NCBI GenBank assembly: GCA_029721435.1
Contig: CM056574.1
Span: 71,405,501 to 71,469,500, forward strand
DNA: 64,000 nt
Origin: Gymnothorax reevesii
Lineage: Eukaryota > Chordata > Actinopteri > Anguilliformes > Muraenidae
Direction: 5' to 3'
The notes under the pieces were generated by a model, which was not told the DNA's origin, searched no databases, and saw only the letters and a program-made list of their open reading frames with translations. Shown in pieces: positions 1 to 12,959 of the stretch (positions are counted from its first letter, which is position 1; every line of letters begins with the position of its first letter). Both the position numbers and the translations under genes were made by a program.

Positions 1-3000
1 AAGGTGATAATGTCTTGCTGTGTGGTTAAGAGTCTGTGTTCTATTTTGTAAGATGATGAAATACTAATATTATTTAATATAAAAGTAGCCATCAACACGA
101 AGTAGCGTTAGTTCGTTCTCCAGCCAACTAGCCAGACAATGAATACAGTGACCCCCCCCGTACGCCTGCCACAGTTATTTCACAGGCATGCAGCGAAGTA
201 ATGGCGGAACAGAAAAGTGTTTGAATTTAGCTATGACATATTTTTGAACAAAAGCGGTCAGTCAGTTGTTGGAAAACCGTCATGGTTTCCCAAACAGGTT
301 GCCAACGTAACTGGGTGGTCAGCTACATTAGAACCACGATAGCACCCTACCAATTGACGGAGCTCCTTAGCTGATTCCCTGAAGTGTTTGGAAGGCTTGA
401 CCGGAGAATGCCGTGGTTATACACTCAGTAGATTCACACAGCAGTACCATATAAAACTGCGTTCTCCATCGATGGATTTGTTCAGTGCAATTACGGAACC
501 GTATCATTGTAAATAGAGAGGCTAGCTAGCTAGCTACAATTTAACATATCCTACGTTATCTAGCAAGCTAGCCAGTTGTCGCTAAAAGTGTTTCTACGTA
601 AAGACAATTATCCACAAACTAGCTAACCACATTAACGCAACAATTAAGCCAGACGGCAACGAAAAAGTACTACTAACCAGCCGTGTTTGGCTATATTCAG
701 TGTCAATAGGAGTAAAGGCTTTTCCCCACGAAATTAACATTAATTTCACAACGCGATAAAAGAAGTTGCACGTTGCAGTGGTATCGTAAGCTTATATAAG
801 ATAAGCTGGGCAGCGGATGAAATATCCATGGAGCCTTCAAGCCAGACGCCCAGCTGTGTTAGTATTGATGAGCCCACATATGCTGGCTACAGCAGCTGAT
901 TAATTTAGCATTCAGCGAAGTCAAAATGTAGGGTGATAATACTTGTGATCAGAATGTCCGAGTGTGTGGTAGGAAAATAAAGAGCCATCAGGTTTGTCAG
1001 TAAGGTTACGTAGTGCAATGTTATCGTGTTGATGGCCATACTACCGTTAATGGGACCAGGGTAAGCTGCGTACAAGAGCTAAGACGAGCACCCGCTCGCA
1101 CTCTGGGGGGATTCTGATACTCAGTGAGCCAACCGCCTCAACTTCCCAGCGGTGTACAGTGTTCGTCGCGCTATTGCCTCACGGATACGAACAACGTTCG
1201 TCCTGCAACCGCTTCACGATTATAAACAGCATTCGACCCGCCACCGCAAGCGACTTGGCAGGATCCATTGCTTTAGTGGGACACATATGACCTCGCATCT
1301 CTGCCTTAGCGAACCAGGAAGCATCAAGCTGGTTGAGGTTTTCAGTCGAATATGGAAGCCGAAGCGAGCTTGGTAGCTGCGAGCTTGGAGGGCGTGTTTC
1401 AGCAAACGAGCTCCATTCGGCCTGCCCACTGGGCTTGCGTCAGCTCCAGCAACGGCCCGCCTTTTTGCCCATTTTAGGAGCAAAAAGTGCCAAGTCAAGT
1501 AAGTGCCAAGATGGTGACCAAATTTGATTCAAGATGGATATTCAGAAACCTATGGGTGGTGTCACGGAGGCTACGTCCATGTTTTATACAGTTGATGGTC
1601 ACCTCAGAGCCCAGAGCCCAGAGCCCCATGAGCCTCCAGCCCATCTACTGAGACAATCAGCCACTTTAGCTGGATTTACACAGCGGGTTAAATGTGACAC
1701 GAATCAGATCTTTTGCTCAAATGAGGCCAATATCCAATCTGTCACATGGCTGTGCAAACAGACAAAAACACACATTGATTCCGCCCTCGATCGGATCCAG
1801 GCCTCATTCAAATGTGGCTTTTGTTCGGATATGTATCTGATCAGTGACGTGCGGTGGAGGTTAGTCTGGTGAGGCAGAAACCACCCAATTAGCAATCAGA
1901 CAATTAACTAGTTTAGTAAGACAATTCGGTAGAATGACAGGCCACTAAGTTTCTGCGGCGTTATTGCTCAGTACATTGAACCTGAAATGCTCAACAAGAG
2001 ATTTGCGCATACTTGCTTCCAGGAAGCCGAAGCAATGTCATCAAAAAATATCAACACAGTTCGACTTATGCAGAGTTCAATGCTTAATCAATAGCTTATA
2101 CAATGCATTATCCTTTAAATACGCGCTTTTACACCTAAACAAAAAGCGGACGTTTATTTTCAGTCTTCTTTCGTAATCCGATTAACAAAATGTTTAAACG
2201 ATATACAGAATTACCGAGAGAATTTTTCTTAATTTATTATTCTGATTTCCATCCTTGCAGTCTCGAATTGCAGCGTATACGTGAATGAAGTCATTATCTC
2301 CTCCTCTAACAGTATCAGGCTTCCTACAGGCTTGGTCTTAATTGTATTCATTGTCAATCAGGAATAGTACGTGGGAACAAGTTCACAAAATCCTGTGATA
2401 AAAGTTTGGGTCACTGCCAATTCAATTCAAGGTTACGTACTATTTTGTCTTATCTATGAGCATTGTAAACGACAGCGACATTGATTTCCAGCTATCATAC
2501 GATAACTGGTGGTTATCTACTGGTTGGCTGGTTACGGTGGCAGTGAAGAGTAAAAATACCTGATATATTACCGTTATCTACGAACATGTAGTGCTTTTTA
2601 CAGTCTTTGCTGTCTCACACTGTTATTAGTACTGGATTATTTTACCATGTAGTGGTTAGCTAGCTTTGCTGTTCCATTTTAGCGAATACATCGGCAACGG
2701 GTACAATCAGCTGTTTGAGCTCTCTGGTTGAATAAAAATGTGACAAAGAGTTCTGATTAATCAATGTAAAAACCCAAATGTGCGAATATTTCACATGAAT
2801 ACTGCTTAAAGGGTTTTTTGGGTTGCAACTGGCATCAGCGATAAAGCTATTTTTAATACATGAACAATGCTAATGCAGCGACATTGATTTTAGCCGTCGG
2901 TTAGCGAACTGCTATTTGCTTAGCCTAACGTTAGCATTAGCACAACGCGGTGGTTCGCTAGCTTTGCTGCTCCACGCCGTTTTTTTATCCATCATCTTAC

Positions 3001-3550
3001 TGTTGTTGAAAGGTAATAGAACAGTTACAAATATTAAGTTTGACCAAATAATTCTCCTTCATTGTGTTTCTGATTATCTTGACTGGCTGGCTCTATTGTC
3101 TTGGTCTTCAGATGTCATCAAGTGAGTTATCTAGTCGTAAGTAGTCGCAGGTCCGTAACTGACCAATCAGCATTCATTAGCATTCATTGCCAACAGCCAG
3201 ACACGGCGCTCGCTATACGCTTATCACGCACTGCGCGTAGGGCACCAACTGCCTGGGGGGCACCAAAAAAATCAAGCCCATAAAAAAAAAAAAAAACAAT
3301 ATTACAGTATTTATTAATATTTAAAATAAAAGTTTGTAAAGCATGTTAATAAATATAAGTAATACAAAAATAACGTAGGCTTATTTACGCGAAAAAAGAT
3401 TAATCTCCTGTGCGGCCCTCTCATCGGTCTACCTTTGGTGCCCCCACCCCGTTCCCAAGTAGTTTGCTCCATTATGCTTCAATCGCAAATTTGGCAGAAG
3501 GGGTGCGGGAAGCGAATTTTTTCCCCCACTAGAGTTACGGACACCAAGAG
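1..3550. other. No recognisable gene; unassigned sequence
   Basis: I see no reading frame here with a recognisable domain. The open frames are short and overlap on both strands, for example around 1150-1870. GCTAGC/TAGCTAGC-like motifs recur (about 520-545, 2650, 2940) and there is an A-run at about 3281-3296. The mixture of AT-rich and short GC-richer patches fits intergenic or intronic vertebrate DNA. No transposon termini were identified. Confidence 0.5.
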
Positions 3551-3648
3551 AAAATTATTTGCATACAGCAAATCAGCAATCTTGTTCCGGACCACTGAAG
3601 GACCGTCTTGAGACAATTTAATTTTTTCTGTCTTTACTAACCTTGCAC
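3551..3648 (-). other. Exon-like segment, diverged inverted copy of 4855-4942
   Basis: Read on the minus strand this matches the segment at 4855-4942 in DNA and in translation. Shared residues follow the pattern K-x-x-K-I-x-L-S-x-D then V-R-x-K-x-A-D-x-L-Y-A. The position matching the other copy's splice donor is degraded here (CAA followed by ATAATT instead of GTAAGT). It may be a decayed exon copy or a fragment of an unrecognised repeat. I do not recognise the protein. Confidence 0.35.
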
Positions 3649-3677
3649 CGAGGTACGGTCTCGGAACCATTGACTGC

Positions 3678-4136
3678 TGTAATGTGGAAAAAAAGAAGCC
3701 ACTAGATGGCAGTATTGACTTTTTTTGTTAAGCCAGTCTGGAGCTCGGTTTTAGGCATGTCCTGGGCATGTCTAAGAGGGGAAGACCCAGAGACTTGAAA
3801 AAAAAAAGTCTGCAAGGTGGGAGGGGGCTGGAAAAGAGTATAGAAGGAGAAATATTAAGAGAGTAAAGTAGTAGGAGAAATTGCAAGGAGAAGGATAAAT
3901 TTGACCAGACCTGTCATTCTTTTCAAGACCTGTGAAGTTTTTTGCCAGTGTTGGAGCATTTCCCTGTCCCAGGACATCACCAAGCAACCCCATCTCAAGG
4001 GACTGTAAATATTTTCTTTCTTGTATATGTCAATCTTGGTCAGTAGTATAAATTTTAGGTTTGTTGTCAGTCTTTGTTTAATTAAATCTGTTATCCCTTG
4101 CTGTCTTAGATGTCAAAACAAATTGGGGCCATAACA
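3678..4136 (+). repeat. Solo LTR of the element A/B (Gmr1-like) family
   Basis: It begins TGTAATGTGG and ends GGCCATAACA, and along its length it matches the LTRs at 7482 and 19755, including the segments CCACTAGATGGCAG and the GACCTGTCATTCT region. It is flanked by a 4-bp direct repeat CTGC (3674-3677 and 4137-4140), the same duplication length as the full elements downstream. No internal region follows, so this is what LTR-LTR recombination leaves. It is clearly more diverged than the LTRs of A and B, so it is an older insertion. Confidence 0.9.
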
Positions 4137-4854
4137 CTGCACAGTCCATTCGCAGCCCAGAATTATGCGATTACATCCTAAATGCCAGCCTTACTCTCAA
4201 CATTACTGTTGGCCAAATCATTCATCTAGCATGCCATTTTCAGAAACAATTTGTTATGAATGTAGTTCTTCAAATATTTGAAGCTGGTAAAATGAGCTGG
4301 TTACAATCAATGTAGTCCAGCGATACCCAACAACTGATCTGGCATATTAGTAATAAAATGGTAAGTGAAACCGAACAAAATCCGATGAATATAAAGCAGA
4401 AATAACTGAGATTGCGTCATCTTATTCTCGATAATATGAATGCTCTGGTGGCCTACAGGTTATTCTTATCTAGCCGCGCTCCTGAACATTACAAACATAT
4501 CGGCCGGTTTGGCAAGAGGTGTTCATGATTTTTTTTTTTTCGCACTTCGCTGTCGGCTGTTAATATAGGTTGATTATGGTGCTTTCTTCCTACATCATAG
4601 AAACATAATTTTAAGTAGACAGCTATACTATACTATATATAGACGGTGTGATACCGTCGAATGATTTTATCCTTTAAAAGAGATTTTGAATTATTAAATC
4701 CTAGGGCCCTTCATTTAAAAATTACGGTGGCCGTTTCCAAACCTGCCGATCATTTTTAATGTTTCAAGCTAGGCTAGACAAAAATCATCTGTTCAGAGCA
4801 TTCATATTTTCGATAATAAGCTGGTGTGATCTCAATCTATTTTTACTTCATAAG
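4137..4854. other. No recognisable gene
   Basis: AT-rich sequence with no coding or transposon signature that I can support. A T-run lies near 4530. Confidence 0.5.
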
Positions 4855-4942
4855 TGCAAGGCCAGTAAAGCGAGAAAAATTTCACTGTCTCGAGACACTC
4901 CTGCAGCGGTCCGGCACAAGGTCGCTGATTGGCTGTATGCAA
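4855..4942 (+). other. Exon-like segment of unknown function
   Basis: An 88-bp segment is bounded by a pyrimidine-rich tract plus AG (acceptor at 4853-4854) and a strong donor, CAA|GTAAGTTT, at 4943. One frame is open through it and contains S-L-S-R-D-T-P then V-R-H-K-V-A-D-W-L-Y-A-S. The same protein pattern occurs in inverted orientation at 3551-3648. Both splice signals and the open frame are visible; the identity of the protein is not. It could be a real host exon, a captured exon in a repeat, or a chance frame within a repeat. Confidence 0.35.
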
Positions 4943-5250
4943 GTAAGTTTATGTTGTCCGGAAAATGCATTAATAGCAATGTTGTTGAATATTACAAAAA
5001 TAAACCTGTTACACTGAACATAATAACACAGTTAAGGTGCCTGAAAACAGTTACACTGAAAATAATTACATTGTGGTGGTTTGTTATTTTGTAATTTATT
5101 TCTCATTGTAAAAGTAGCCTAGTTGTATTTTATGACGACCTACAGTTTATGGCATTTTACATTTATTTTTTCAAAAAAGGTTGAGGTTTGTATTAATTAC
5201 AATGTGTGAAATCAACTGCAATGGACTGAAAACAAAATGCGTTCTTTTTT

Positions 5251-5267
5251 GGGGGGGGGGGGTGGGG
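5251..5267 (+). repeat. G-rich run
   Basis: Twelve consecutive G, one T, then four G. It could form a G-quadruplex. Sequence just downstream (about 5300-5330) resembles a common degenerate end of fish interspersed repeats, but I cannot assign it to a family. Confidence 0.7.
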
Positions 5268-5345
5268 CAAACATTTTCTTATGTACCAAAGGAGGGCCAA
5301 GCAGAGAAAGTTTGGGAACCACTGCATTAAACAATTTCAAATGAA

Positions 5346-5626
5346 GGTTTCAAATGAAGCCAACGTGTCCACTTGATGCATTAGCGACTGCAGACAGTTC
5401 GCTAGCTACGTGCTATGCAAGCAGACTGATTTCAGCTCACTGACTCGAACTCAAGCAATAATGACCGTAAATATTATAGTAGAAAAGTAATCAGGCTTTA
5501 TTCATTAAACGATCGTAATTGTGTACGGTTACAAATGAAGCTTATGTGTCCACTTATGTATCAGCAACTGCTGACATTTTGCTAGCTACATGCTATGCCA
5601 GCAGACTGATTTCGGCTTGTTGACTC
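5346..5626 (+). repeat. Direct duplication of about 100 bp
   Basis: The segment at 5346-5456 recurs at 5527-5626 with substitutions. Both copies share CAAATGAAGC, GTGTCCACTT, GCTAGCTAC, TGCTATGC and GCAGACTGATTTC in order. The spacing is about 180 bp. This is a degenerate local tandem duplication with no coding content. Confidence 0.75.
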
Positions 5627-5971
5627 TACGGAAACCGTCATAAGTTCATTTTAACTGTGGATAGCAAGTTAGCTACAGTCAGCATATTCACACATAATGT
5701 TGTGTGATGCATAATATTTGTTTCAGATGGAACCCGGTATCAAATCAGCAAGTAATCGTATGTAAGCATGTGCGAAAAATTCTTTCTCCATGAACGTAAG
5801 GTGAACTCTGATAGCTGGTTCACTTTAGCTTGGCCTATAGTATTGGGTAGGAGAAAGCGCCTCGCCTGTTCAATGATTACCAACTCATTTTTTTTTTTTT
5901 TGTGAAAACTTTGACCAAAAATTTCTGAATGCTGCGATATGATATTGCTGGCAAATGACCATGGTATAAGC

Positions 5972-6070
5972 GGGATTATCAGCTCGAAGGTGAGCATTCC
6001 ACGGTTTTAATGCACTTTTCTGTGTCATGCATTAAAACCGTGGAATGCAAACCTTCGAGATAATTATCCC
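5972..6070. repeat. Long inverted repeat (hairpin), 43-bp arms
   Basis: The left arm 5972-6014 is the reverse complement of 6028-6070 around a 13-nt loop, with five mismatches in 43. The 21 bp nearest the loop (GCATTCCACGGTTTTAATGCA and its complement) pair perfectly, as does CTCGAAGGT further out. It could be the centre of a foldback transposon or MITE, or a structured transcript. No flanking target duplication was identified. Confidence 0.85.
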
Positions 6071-7477
6071 ATACATAATGCCTGTTGGTTACGTGCGACT
6101 CAGCCACGAGTCATTTTCAGCCGAACTCCAAGCAGCCCACTGCATGCCGCTGACGTTGAGACAGAAGGACACTTTAAGCAAACGATCAGTATGATTGTTT
6201 AAGTTAAATCCAAAACATGATCAAGCCTCTGGGCTCTACATTATAAGCTGTTGCTTTCAGAAACAAATCCGTAACATGAGTTGGCTACTACAAACTGTGC
6301 TGTCGACAAAATGATAATCATCTTCGTTTTGCTTTATGGTTGCTTTACGCATCCAGACATATTACTCCAAAAAACTAAGCTAAGAAGTACATGCAACATC
6401 GACCTTTAACACACAATATAGTTGAATTTGAAAACTTCAATGGATTTTTCGCCAAATCTATGGCATTATTTCCCTCATATTGGCATACGTTTGCCTGTAA
6501 CATATTTTTTCCACTACTAGTTTGTTATTCAGGTAAAATTTTATCTAGATGGCAATCATGTTCAAACCTAAAAATTTTGCATTCTGTGCAAATGGAATTT
6601 ACATAATGTAAATATTCACATTCCTTGTTACATCACTCTGACATTTCTTAAGAGTTTTAATAAAATAATTCTGACAAACAATTATTATTGCTAATTGGAA
6701 GATAAGTGCTAAATTGAGTGTGGGTTCATGGCATTCAAGCCATATTTTACTGTATGAGCCAAACTAAAGTTGCATCCAGGTGTGTAGATGTGAATTCATA
6801 TTGGCTGGATGGGATACTTTTTAATCCATTCCACACCCTGAAATACACAGCAACCAGCGTGCCAAAGTTGGATCTGTTCATGTTGTATAACATGTAATAA
6901 TCACTTGGCCACAAGTGGGGATTACAAAATGACAATCTTTAGCATGGTAAGCTGGCCCTATCAAGTTAGTAATTCAACTGTTTGTCATCAAAGTGATACT
7001 GGACTTCTATCGATCAGGTTCCCATTTGTCTAAAGTAGCAGCCAGATAATTAGACTGGAGGATGGCCTTAATAGTCCTTAATACTTACCAGGCACTCTTG
7101 CAAAGCTGGCACTTGAACCAGCTCTCCGTCACTACAATATTGATATACCATATGACTGTGTGCAGTTTGTCGTAAAGTTTTGGTGGATGTTCGTTATACA
7201 AGTTACTATTTTTCTGCGAAAAATATGCAGCAATTCCATTTTCTGGACAACTTTCTTTTTTATTTTTTTTAATCTCTAGCAGCATGGAAACTACATTACA
7301 TCTGCAGGAAAGCCAACACTGACAGAGGTCAAGATACTTGTAAAGTGTTCTCTCACCATGGAATTTGAACATGGTGGTCACTACTTGTTCAAAAATGTGT
7401 AATGGATTTAATGTTTGAATTTTAATCACAGTTTAGGAATGTGATTTTTAATGCATTTTGCAGCCTGTACAAATTTC
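6071..7477. other. No recognisable gene
   Basis: AT-rich sequence; short frames on both strands show no domain or family that I recognise. No repeat termini or tandem structure was found before the target duplication of element A at 7478. Confidence 0.5.
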
Positions 7478-7481
7478 TTTG

Positions 7482-7973
7482 TGTAATGTGAATATAGGCC
7501 ACTAGATGGCAGTATTTACTCCTTTTTTTGTTAAGCTCAGACAGGAGCTAGGTTTGGGCATGTTTCGGGCATGTCTGAAACAAGTCCAAGAGAAAAGAAA
7601 AAAAAAGTCTAAAAGGTGGGAGGGGTCTGCAAAAAAGTATATAAAGGGGAGAATTGAGACAGTAAAGTAGTAGGAGAAATTGCAAGAAGAAGGATACATG
7701 TGACCAGACCTGTCATTCTGTTCAAGACCTGTCAAGTTTCTTTTGTGGATTTTTGCCTGTGTTAGAGCATTTTCCTCACCCAGGACATCAACAAGCCACC
7801 CAACCAAAAAGGGACTGTAAATATTTCTGTTTTTTGTTGTATTCAATCTTGGTCAGTAGGTTAGTTAGTTGTTTAGTTGTCTGTTCATTAAATGTGTTTA
7901 AGTTTTTATACTGTGTCTGTCATCCCTTGCTGTTGCTGTTGGGTTGTAAATGTAATAAATTGGGGCCATAACA
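7482..7973 (+). repeat. Element A 5' LTR
   Basis: It begins TGTAATGTG and ends CCATAACA. A TATA box (TATATAAAGG) lies at 7638-7647 and an AATAAA at 7954-7959, so U3, R and U5 can be placed approximately. A primer-binding-like sequence begins three bases after the LTR end. Confidence 0.93.
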
Positions 7974-7976
7974 AAT

Positions 7977-7996
7977 TGTGGGCTCAAGTCCGGGAC
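7977..7996 (+). promoter_or_regulatory. Element A primer-binding site (tRNA-Pro-like, altered)
   Basis: TGTGGGCTCAAGTCCGGGAC resembles the retroviral tRNA-Pro site TGGGGGCTCGTCCGGGAT, which is present unchanged in element C. It differs by a G-to-T change near the start, extra bases after GGCTC and other changes. Element B has the same family-specific AAG insertion. Confidence 0.7.
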
Positions 7997-8094
7997 AGAC
8001 CATTGTGTGAGTAATTTCTTGAAAATCTAACATTTCAAATTGTAAAATTGTTTTTTGAATTTTCCTATATAAATATATTGACAGATCAGCAGCA

Positions 8095-11000
8095 ATGGAT
8101 GATTTCTTGGCATCACCAACCGTTGAGGTTTTGAAGTCTTTTAAAAAGACAGAAATGCTGGAAATTTGCAGACATTTAGAGCTGACAGAGGTAAAACCAG
8201 CCATGCGAAAAGCAAGACTGGCTAGAGAGATAGTTGAATATTACATTGATGAAAATGTGTTTGCACCAGGAGATCTGGAACAGTTTCCAGTAGAAAATCC
8301 AAATATAGAAATGGAACTTAAATTAAAAATGCTAGAGATTGAAAGGGAGGAAAAAGAAAAACAAAGAGAATTTGAGAGGGAGGAAAAAGAAAAACAAAGA
8401 GAATTTGAGAGAGAGAAAGAGGAAAGAGCAGAAAAAGAGAGACAGAGACAAAGAGATTTTGAATCAGAGAAGTTGGATAGAGAAGAAAGACTCCAAATGG
8501 AGCGACTAAAAATTAAAATTGAAACTAAAAATAAATTTTGTGCTAGCCAGGAGGTAAAATTGGTGCCTCCATTTTAGGAAAAGGATGTTGACAACTATTT
8601 CCAGTGTTTTGAAAAGGTAGCAAAGAGTTGCCAGTGGCTAAAGGAACACTGGCCTCTGTTGTTGCAAACTGTCCTCAAGGGTAAAGCTCAACAAGCCTAT
8701 TCAGCTTTGTCTGCAGATGATTCCTCTGATTATGAGGTTGTCAAAAAGGTTATTTTGAGAGCTTATGAGTTGGTTCCAGAGGCTTACCGGCAGAAATTCA
8801 GGGGTCTGAAGAAATCTGAAAATCAGACTTATGTGGAATTTGCGAATGAGAAAAAGGTTTGCTTTGAGCGCTGGTGTACTTCTATGGAGGTCAAGGATGA
8901 TTTTAAGTCACTAAAAGAGATGGTGTTAGTTGAAGAATTCAAGAACTGTGTTAAGGATGATGTAAAGACCTACCTTAATGAGAAGCAAGCACTGAATTTG
9001 CAATCAGCTGCCAAATTTGCAGATGAATGTGTTCTCACACAAGTCCAAATTTCAGTCTAGCAGTAACAATAGATGGTCCCAATTTCAGAAAAAGGGTTAC
9101 GGTGATACCCAAGATTCCTCACCCAAAGACAAAGACAAATCTGGTGATGGTGCTCAGAAATCCAGTAACAGGTCTGATCAAAGTGTGAAAGCTGACAGTG
9201 ACAAAAGTGGTCTAGTTTGCAGTTATTGCAAGAAATCTGGTCATATTACAACTAACTGTTGGTTCCTTAAAGCTAAGAAAGAAAAAGAAAAGGACACCAA
9301 ACCAAATGCCTTTGTGAAAGAAAGGTTAGAAACCCCTGTAATGGATAACCGATCTGATAAATTGCCTGCTTCTAGTGGGGCTAAAAAGCCTGATACAGCT
9401 GACTTCGTGAGGGAGAAATTTCTTCCATTTGTGTCAGAGGGATTTGTGGCTCTGAATGAGCATACTACTCCTGTCCCCATATATATCCTAAGGGATACCG
9501 GAGCTTCTCAGTCACTTTTGTTGATGGACTCTTTGGAGTTACGTGATGAGACCGCTTCAGGGGATTTCATACTTGTACAAGGTATTGAAGGGAGGACTGT
9601 ATCTGTACCCCTGCGCTCTATATTCTTGAAGTCAGATTTAGTTACAGGACAGGTAAAGGTGGGACTTATGTCAAGTCTACCTATAAAGGGTGTTTCTCTG
9701 TTGCTAGGCAATGACCTGGCTGGGGGCAAAGTAGTTCCCCCTGTATATCTTACTTAACAGCCGAGCACTGAAGATGGGGATGAGGACCCATCTCTGTATC
9801 CTTCTTGCGTAGTGACTCGTGCTATGGCCAAGAAGGCTAAAGAAGAAGATGTTGTGGTGCCTTCCAGCACACTGAATAGTCAGGACTCAGGTGGTTCGCC
9901 TCATGACTTTGATTGGCCTACTTTGGTTTCTCCGTTTGAGAACTTACCAGACACTTTTATCAGTTCATTGTTCAGCCAGCCAGATGGGTTTGGTGATTCT
10001 GATGTGTCTGGAGACTTGTCTCTGTCCAGAAAGCGGTTGACTGATGAGCAAACTGATGATCCTGAAATTTGTGCACTAAGGAGGAGAGTCCTTCCTGATA
10101 AAGAAATAGACGTAGTTCCAGTTGGGTATTATCTCAAGGATGGCGTGTTGATGCGGAAGTGGCGCCCTCCTGATATCCCTGCCAATGCAGATTGGGCAGT
10201 GGTCAGGCAAATTGTTGTTCCGAAGGTCTACAGGAATGAGATCTTAACAATGGCTCATAGTTTACCTTTAGGAGGTCATCTTGGTGTTAACAAGACTGTT
10301 GATAAGATCATGAAACACTTCTTTTGGCCTGGGCTTCGGAAAGACGTTTCGAACTTTTGCAAAACCTGTCACACTTGTAAGGTAGTTAGAAAACACCAGT
10401 TAGACCCACCTGTAGCTCCCTTGCAGCCTATCCCAGCATTTGGGGAGCCATTCTCTAAGGTCATTGTTGATTGTGTTGGTCCATTACCCAAGACTAGATC
10501 TGGAAATCAGTACTTGTTGACAATCATGTGTGCATCTACCAGATTCCCCGAAGCCATACCTCTACGTAACATCAAGGCAACTGCAATGTCGAAGGCTTTG
10601 ATAAAGTTCTTCACGTTGTTTGGCCTTCCCAGGGAAATTCAGTCAGAATAAGGTAGCAATTTCACTTCAGGATTGTTTCAGCAGGTTGTGTATGAAGTAG
10701 GTGCAAAGCAGATTCTTTCTAGTGCCTATCATCCAGAAAGTCAGGGTGCCTTAGGGCGGTTTCATTCCACTCTCAAGACAATGATGAGGACTTATTGTTA
10801 TGACCATGAGAAAGACTGGGATGAAGGTGTTCATTTGCTGTTGTTTGCAGCTAGAGAAGCAGTGCAGGAGTCTACTGGATTCAGTCCGTTTGAGCTAGTG
10901 TTTGGCCATGAAGTGAGAGGACCTTTGCTATTATTGAGTGAACAATGGCAAGAGGGAGAGCCGCACATCAGTCTGTTAGACTATGTTAGCAAGTTCAAGG

Positions 11001-12822
11001 AAAGATTGCGTGCAGCTTGTGACCTAGCCAAAGAGAACTTGAAATCAAGTCAGGGAAAAATGAAAACTTGGTATGATCATAAGGCTAGAAGCCGTGAGTT
11101 TAAACCAGGAGACAAGGTCCTTGTGTTGTTTCCCTTGCAGTCCAATCCATTGCAGGCTAGATTTCATGGTCCTTATGAAATTCTGACAAAACTCAATGAT
11201 CTCAATTACATTGTGAAGACTCCAGATAGGAGAAAACCAAAATGATTGTGTCACATTAACATGCTGAAGCCTTATTATGACAGAAATGCTAGGGTTGCAG
11301 CTGTCACTTCAGATTCTCCTATGGCCGAGATTTGTCAAGATGAGGGGGAGTTTCAAGATGATGAACGTGAATTAAAGCTGAAGTTCTTTCATGTAAATTG
11401 TCAAATTCTGAAGTGTTGCAAAATCTTGATGTAAAACTCCAGCACTTAGAACCCTCACAGAGAGATCAGTTTGAGAGGTTGATCAAGAAATATGAGGATC
11501 TGTTTCCTGATGTTCCAAAAAGAGTTTCTATAGCCTCTCATGATGTAGATGTTGGTGATGCCAAACCAATAAAACAGCATCTGTACCGGATGAATCCTGA
11601 AAAGAGAAAGATTGCTGAGAAAGAGGTTGAGTACATGTTAGACCATGATATTATCAGACCCTCCAACTCAGATTGGAGTTCACCCTGTGTGCTAGTTCCA
11701 AAACCTGATGGAAGTACTAGATTCTGTACAGATTATCGCAGAGTCAATGCTGTAACTAGAACTGATGTGTTTCCAATACCTAGGATTGATGATTGTATTG
11801 ATAGAGTAGGGCAAGCAAAGTTTCTGATCAAGATTGATTTATTGAAAGGTTATTGGTGTGTGCCTTTAACTGAGAGGGCCAAGAGCATCTCTGCTTTTGC
11901 CAAACCATCTGGGTTGTACCAGTATGAAGTCCTACCCTTTGGAATGGAAAATGCCCCAGCCACGTTCCAAAGGATGATACAGTCTACAATCGCCGGATTG
12001 CCACACACGGGTGCATACATCGATGACTAGATCACATGGAGTGACTCCTGGGAAGAACATCTAAAAGATGTAGAGACGTTGTTCCAGTGCCTGACCCAGG
12101 CTAACCTGACTGTTAACCTTAATAAGAGTGACTTTGGTTGTGCTACTGTCACCTATCTTGGCTACGTCATAGGCCAGGGTAAGGTGGCACCCATAAATGC
12201 TAAAGTCCAAGCCATCATGGACTTTCCAGTTCCTGACAACAAAAAAGCTTTGCGCCGCTTCCTTGGAATGATCGGATACCACCGCAAGTTCTGCAAGAAC
12301 TTTGCTGAGATTGCTCTCAGTCTCACTAACCAACTGAAGAAAGGCGTAAAGTTCACTTGGGATGAGGCATGCCAGAGAGCCTTCGATCGCCTGAAGTCTC
12401 TGCTGTGTCACTTCCCCGTGCTCAGATCTCCTGACTTCAACAAACCGTTCTCCATCGCGGTCGATGCTAGCGACCAAGCTTGTGGATCTGTGCTCCTACA
12501 GAGAAGTGACTCTGATGACATTGAGCATCCCGTGGCATACTTCTCCAGGACGTTCAATCGCCCCCAAAGGAACTATTCCACAATAGAGAAGGAGCTGTTG
12601 GCTCTGATTCTATCTTTACAACACTTTGATGTTTATGTTTGTACAGGGCAAAAGCCAATGATTGTGCACACTGACCACAATCCGTTAATGTTTTTGAGTT
12701 AGATGAAAAACAAGAATCGGAGATTGTTGAATTGGAGTTTGATTTTACAGGAGTTTGACTTGGAAATTAAGAATGGAAAGGGTGCTGACAATGTGATTGC
12801 TGATTGCTTATTCCGTGTTTGA
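8095..12822 (+). pseudogene. Element A gag-pol, degraded
   Basis: It starts at an ATG whose product opens M-D-D-F-L-A-S-P. In order it encodes:
- a SAP-like helical N terminus
- a charged E/K/R/Q coiled coil
- a SCAN-like capsid region
- a CCHC zinc knuckle (C-x2-C-x4-H-x4-C, near 9220-9260)
- an aspartic protease with D-T-G (near 9495)
- an integrase with a zinc-binding H/H/C/C segment and core
- an RT with Y-I-D-D at 12016-12027
- an RNase H
Compared with element B, the breaks are stops at 8575, 9755, 10649, 11243, 12028 (immediately after YIDD) and 12700, a 2-bp deletion near 9040 and a 1-bp deletion near 11365. The second catalytic Asp of integrase is changed to Glu beside the 10649 stop. 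The final stop is TGA at 12820. It is a non-functional copy. Confidence 0.92.
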
Positions 12823-12949
12823 ATATGTATATATATATCATGTGTTTATTGGAATATTGTATGATATGTATATATAGACAAGTGTTCACTTAACCATTTT
12901 GTATTGAAAAGAAAAATTTTTCCTGAATGAGTCAAAATGTTTCCCTTTT

Positions 12950-12959
12950 GGAATGGAGG
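12950..12959 (+). promoter_or_regulatory. Element A polypurine tract
   Basis: GGAATGGAGG lies directly against the 3' LTR start, the position of the plus-strand primer in LTR retrotransposons. The same ten bases precede the 3' LTR of element B. Confidence 0.8.

Noticed and set aside
1152..1895. Clustered short frames on both strands suggesting a gene
   Set aside because: They overlap on opposite strands, lack splice-bounded structure and show no family motif.
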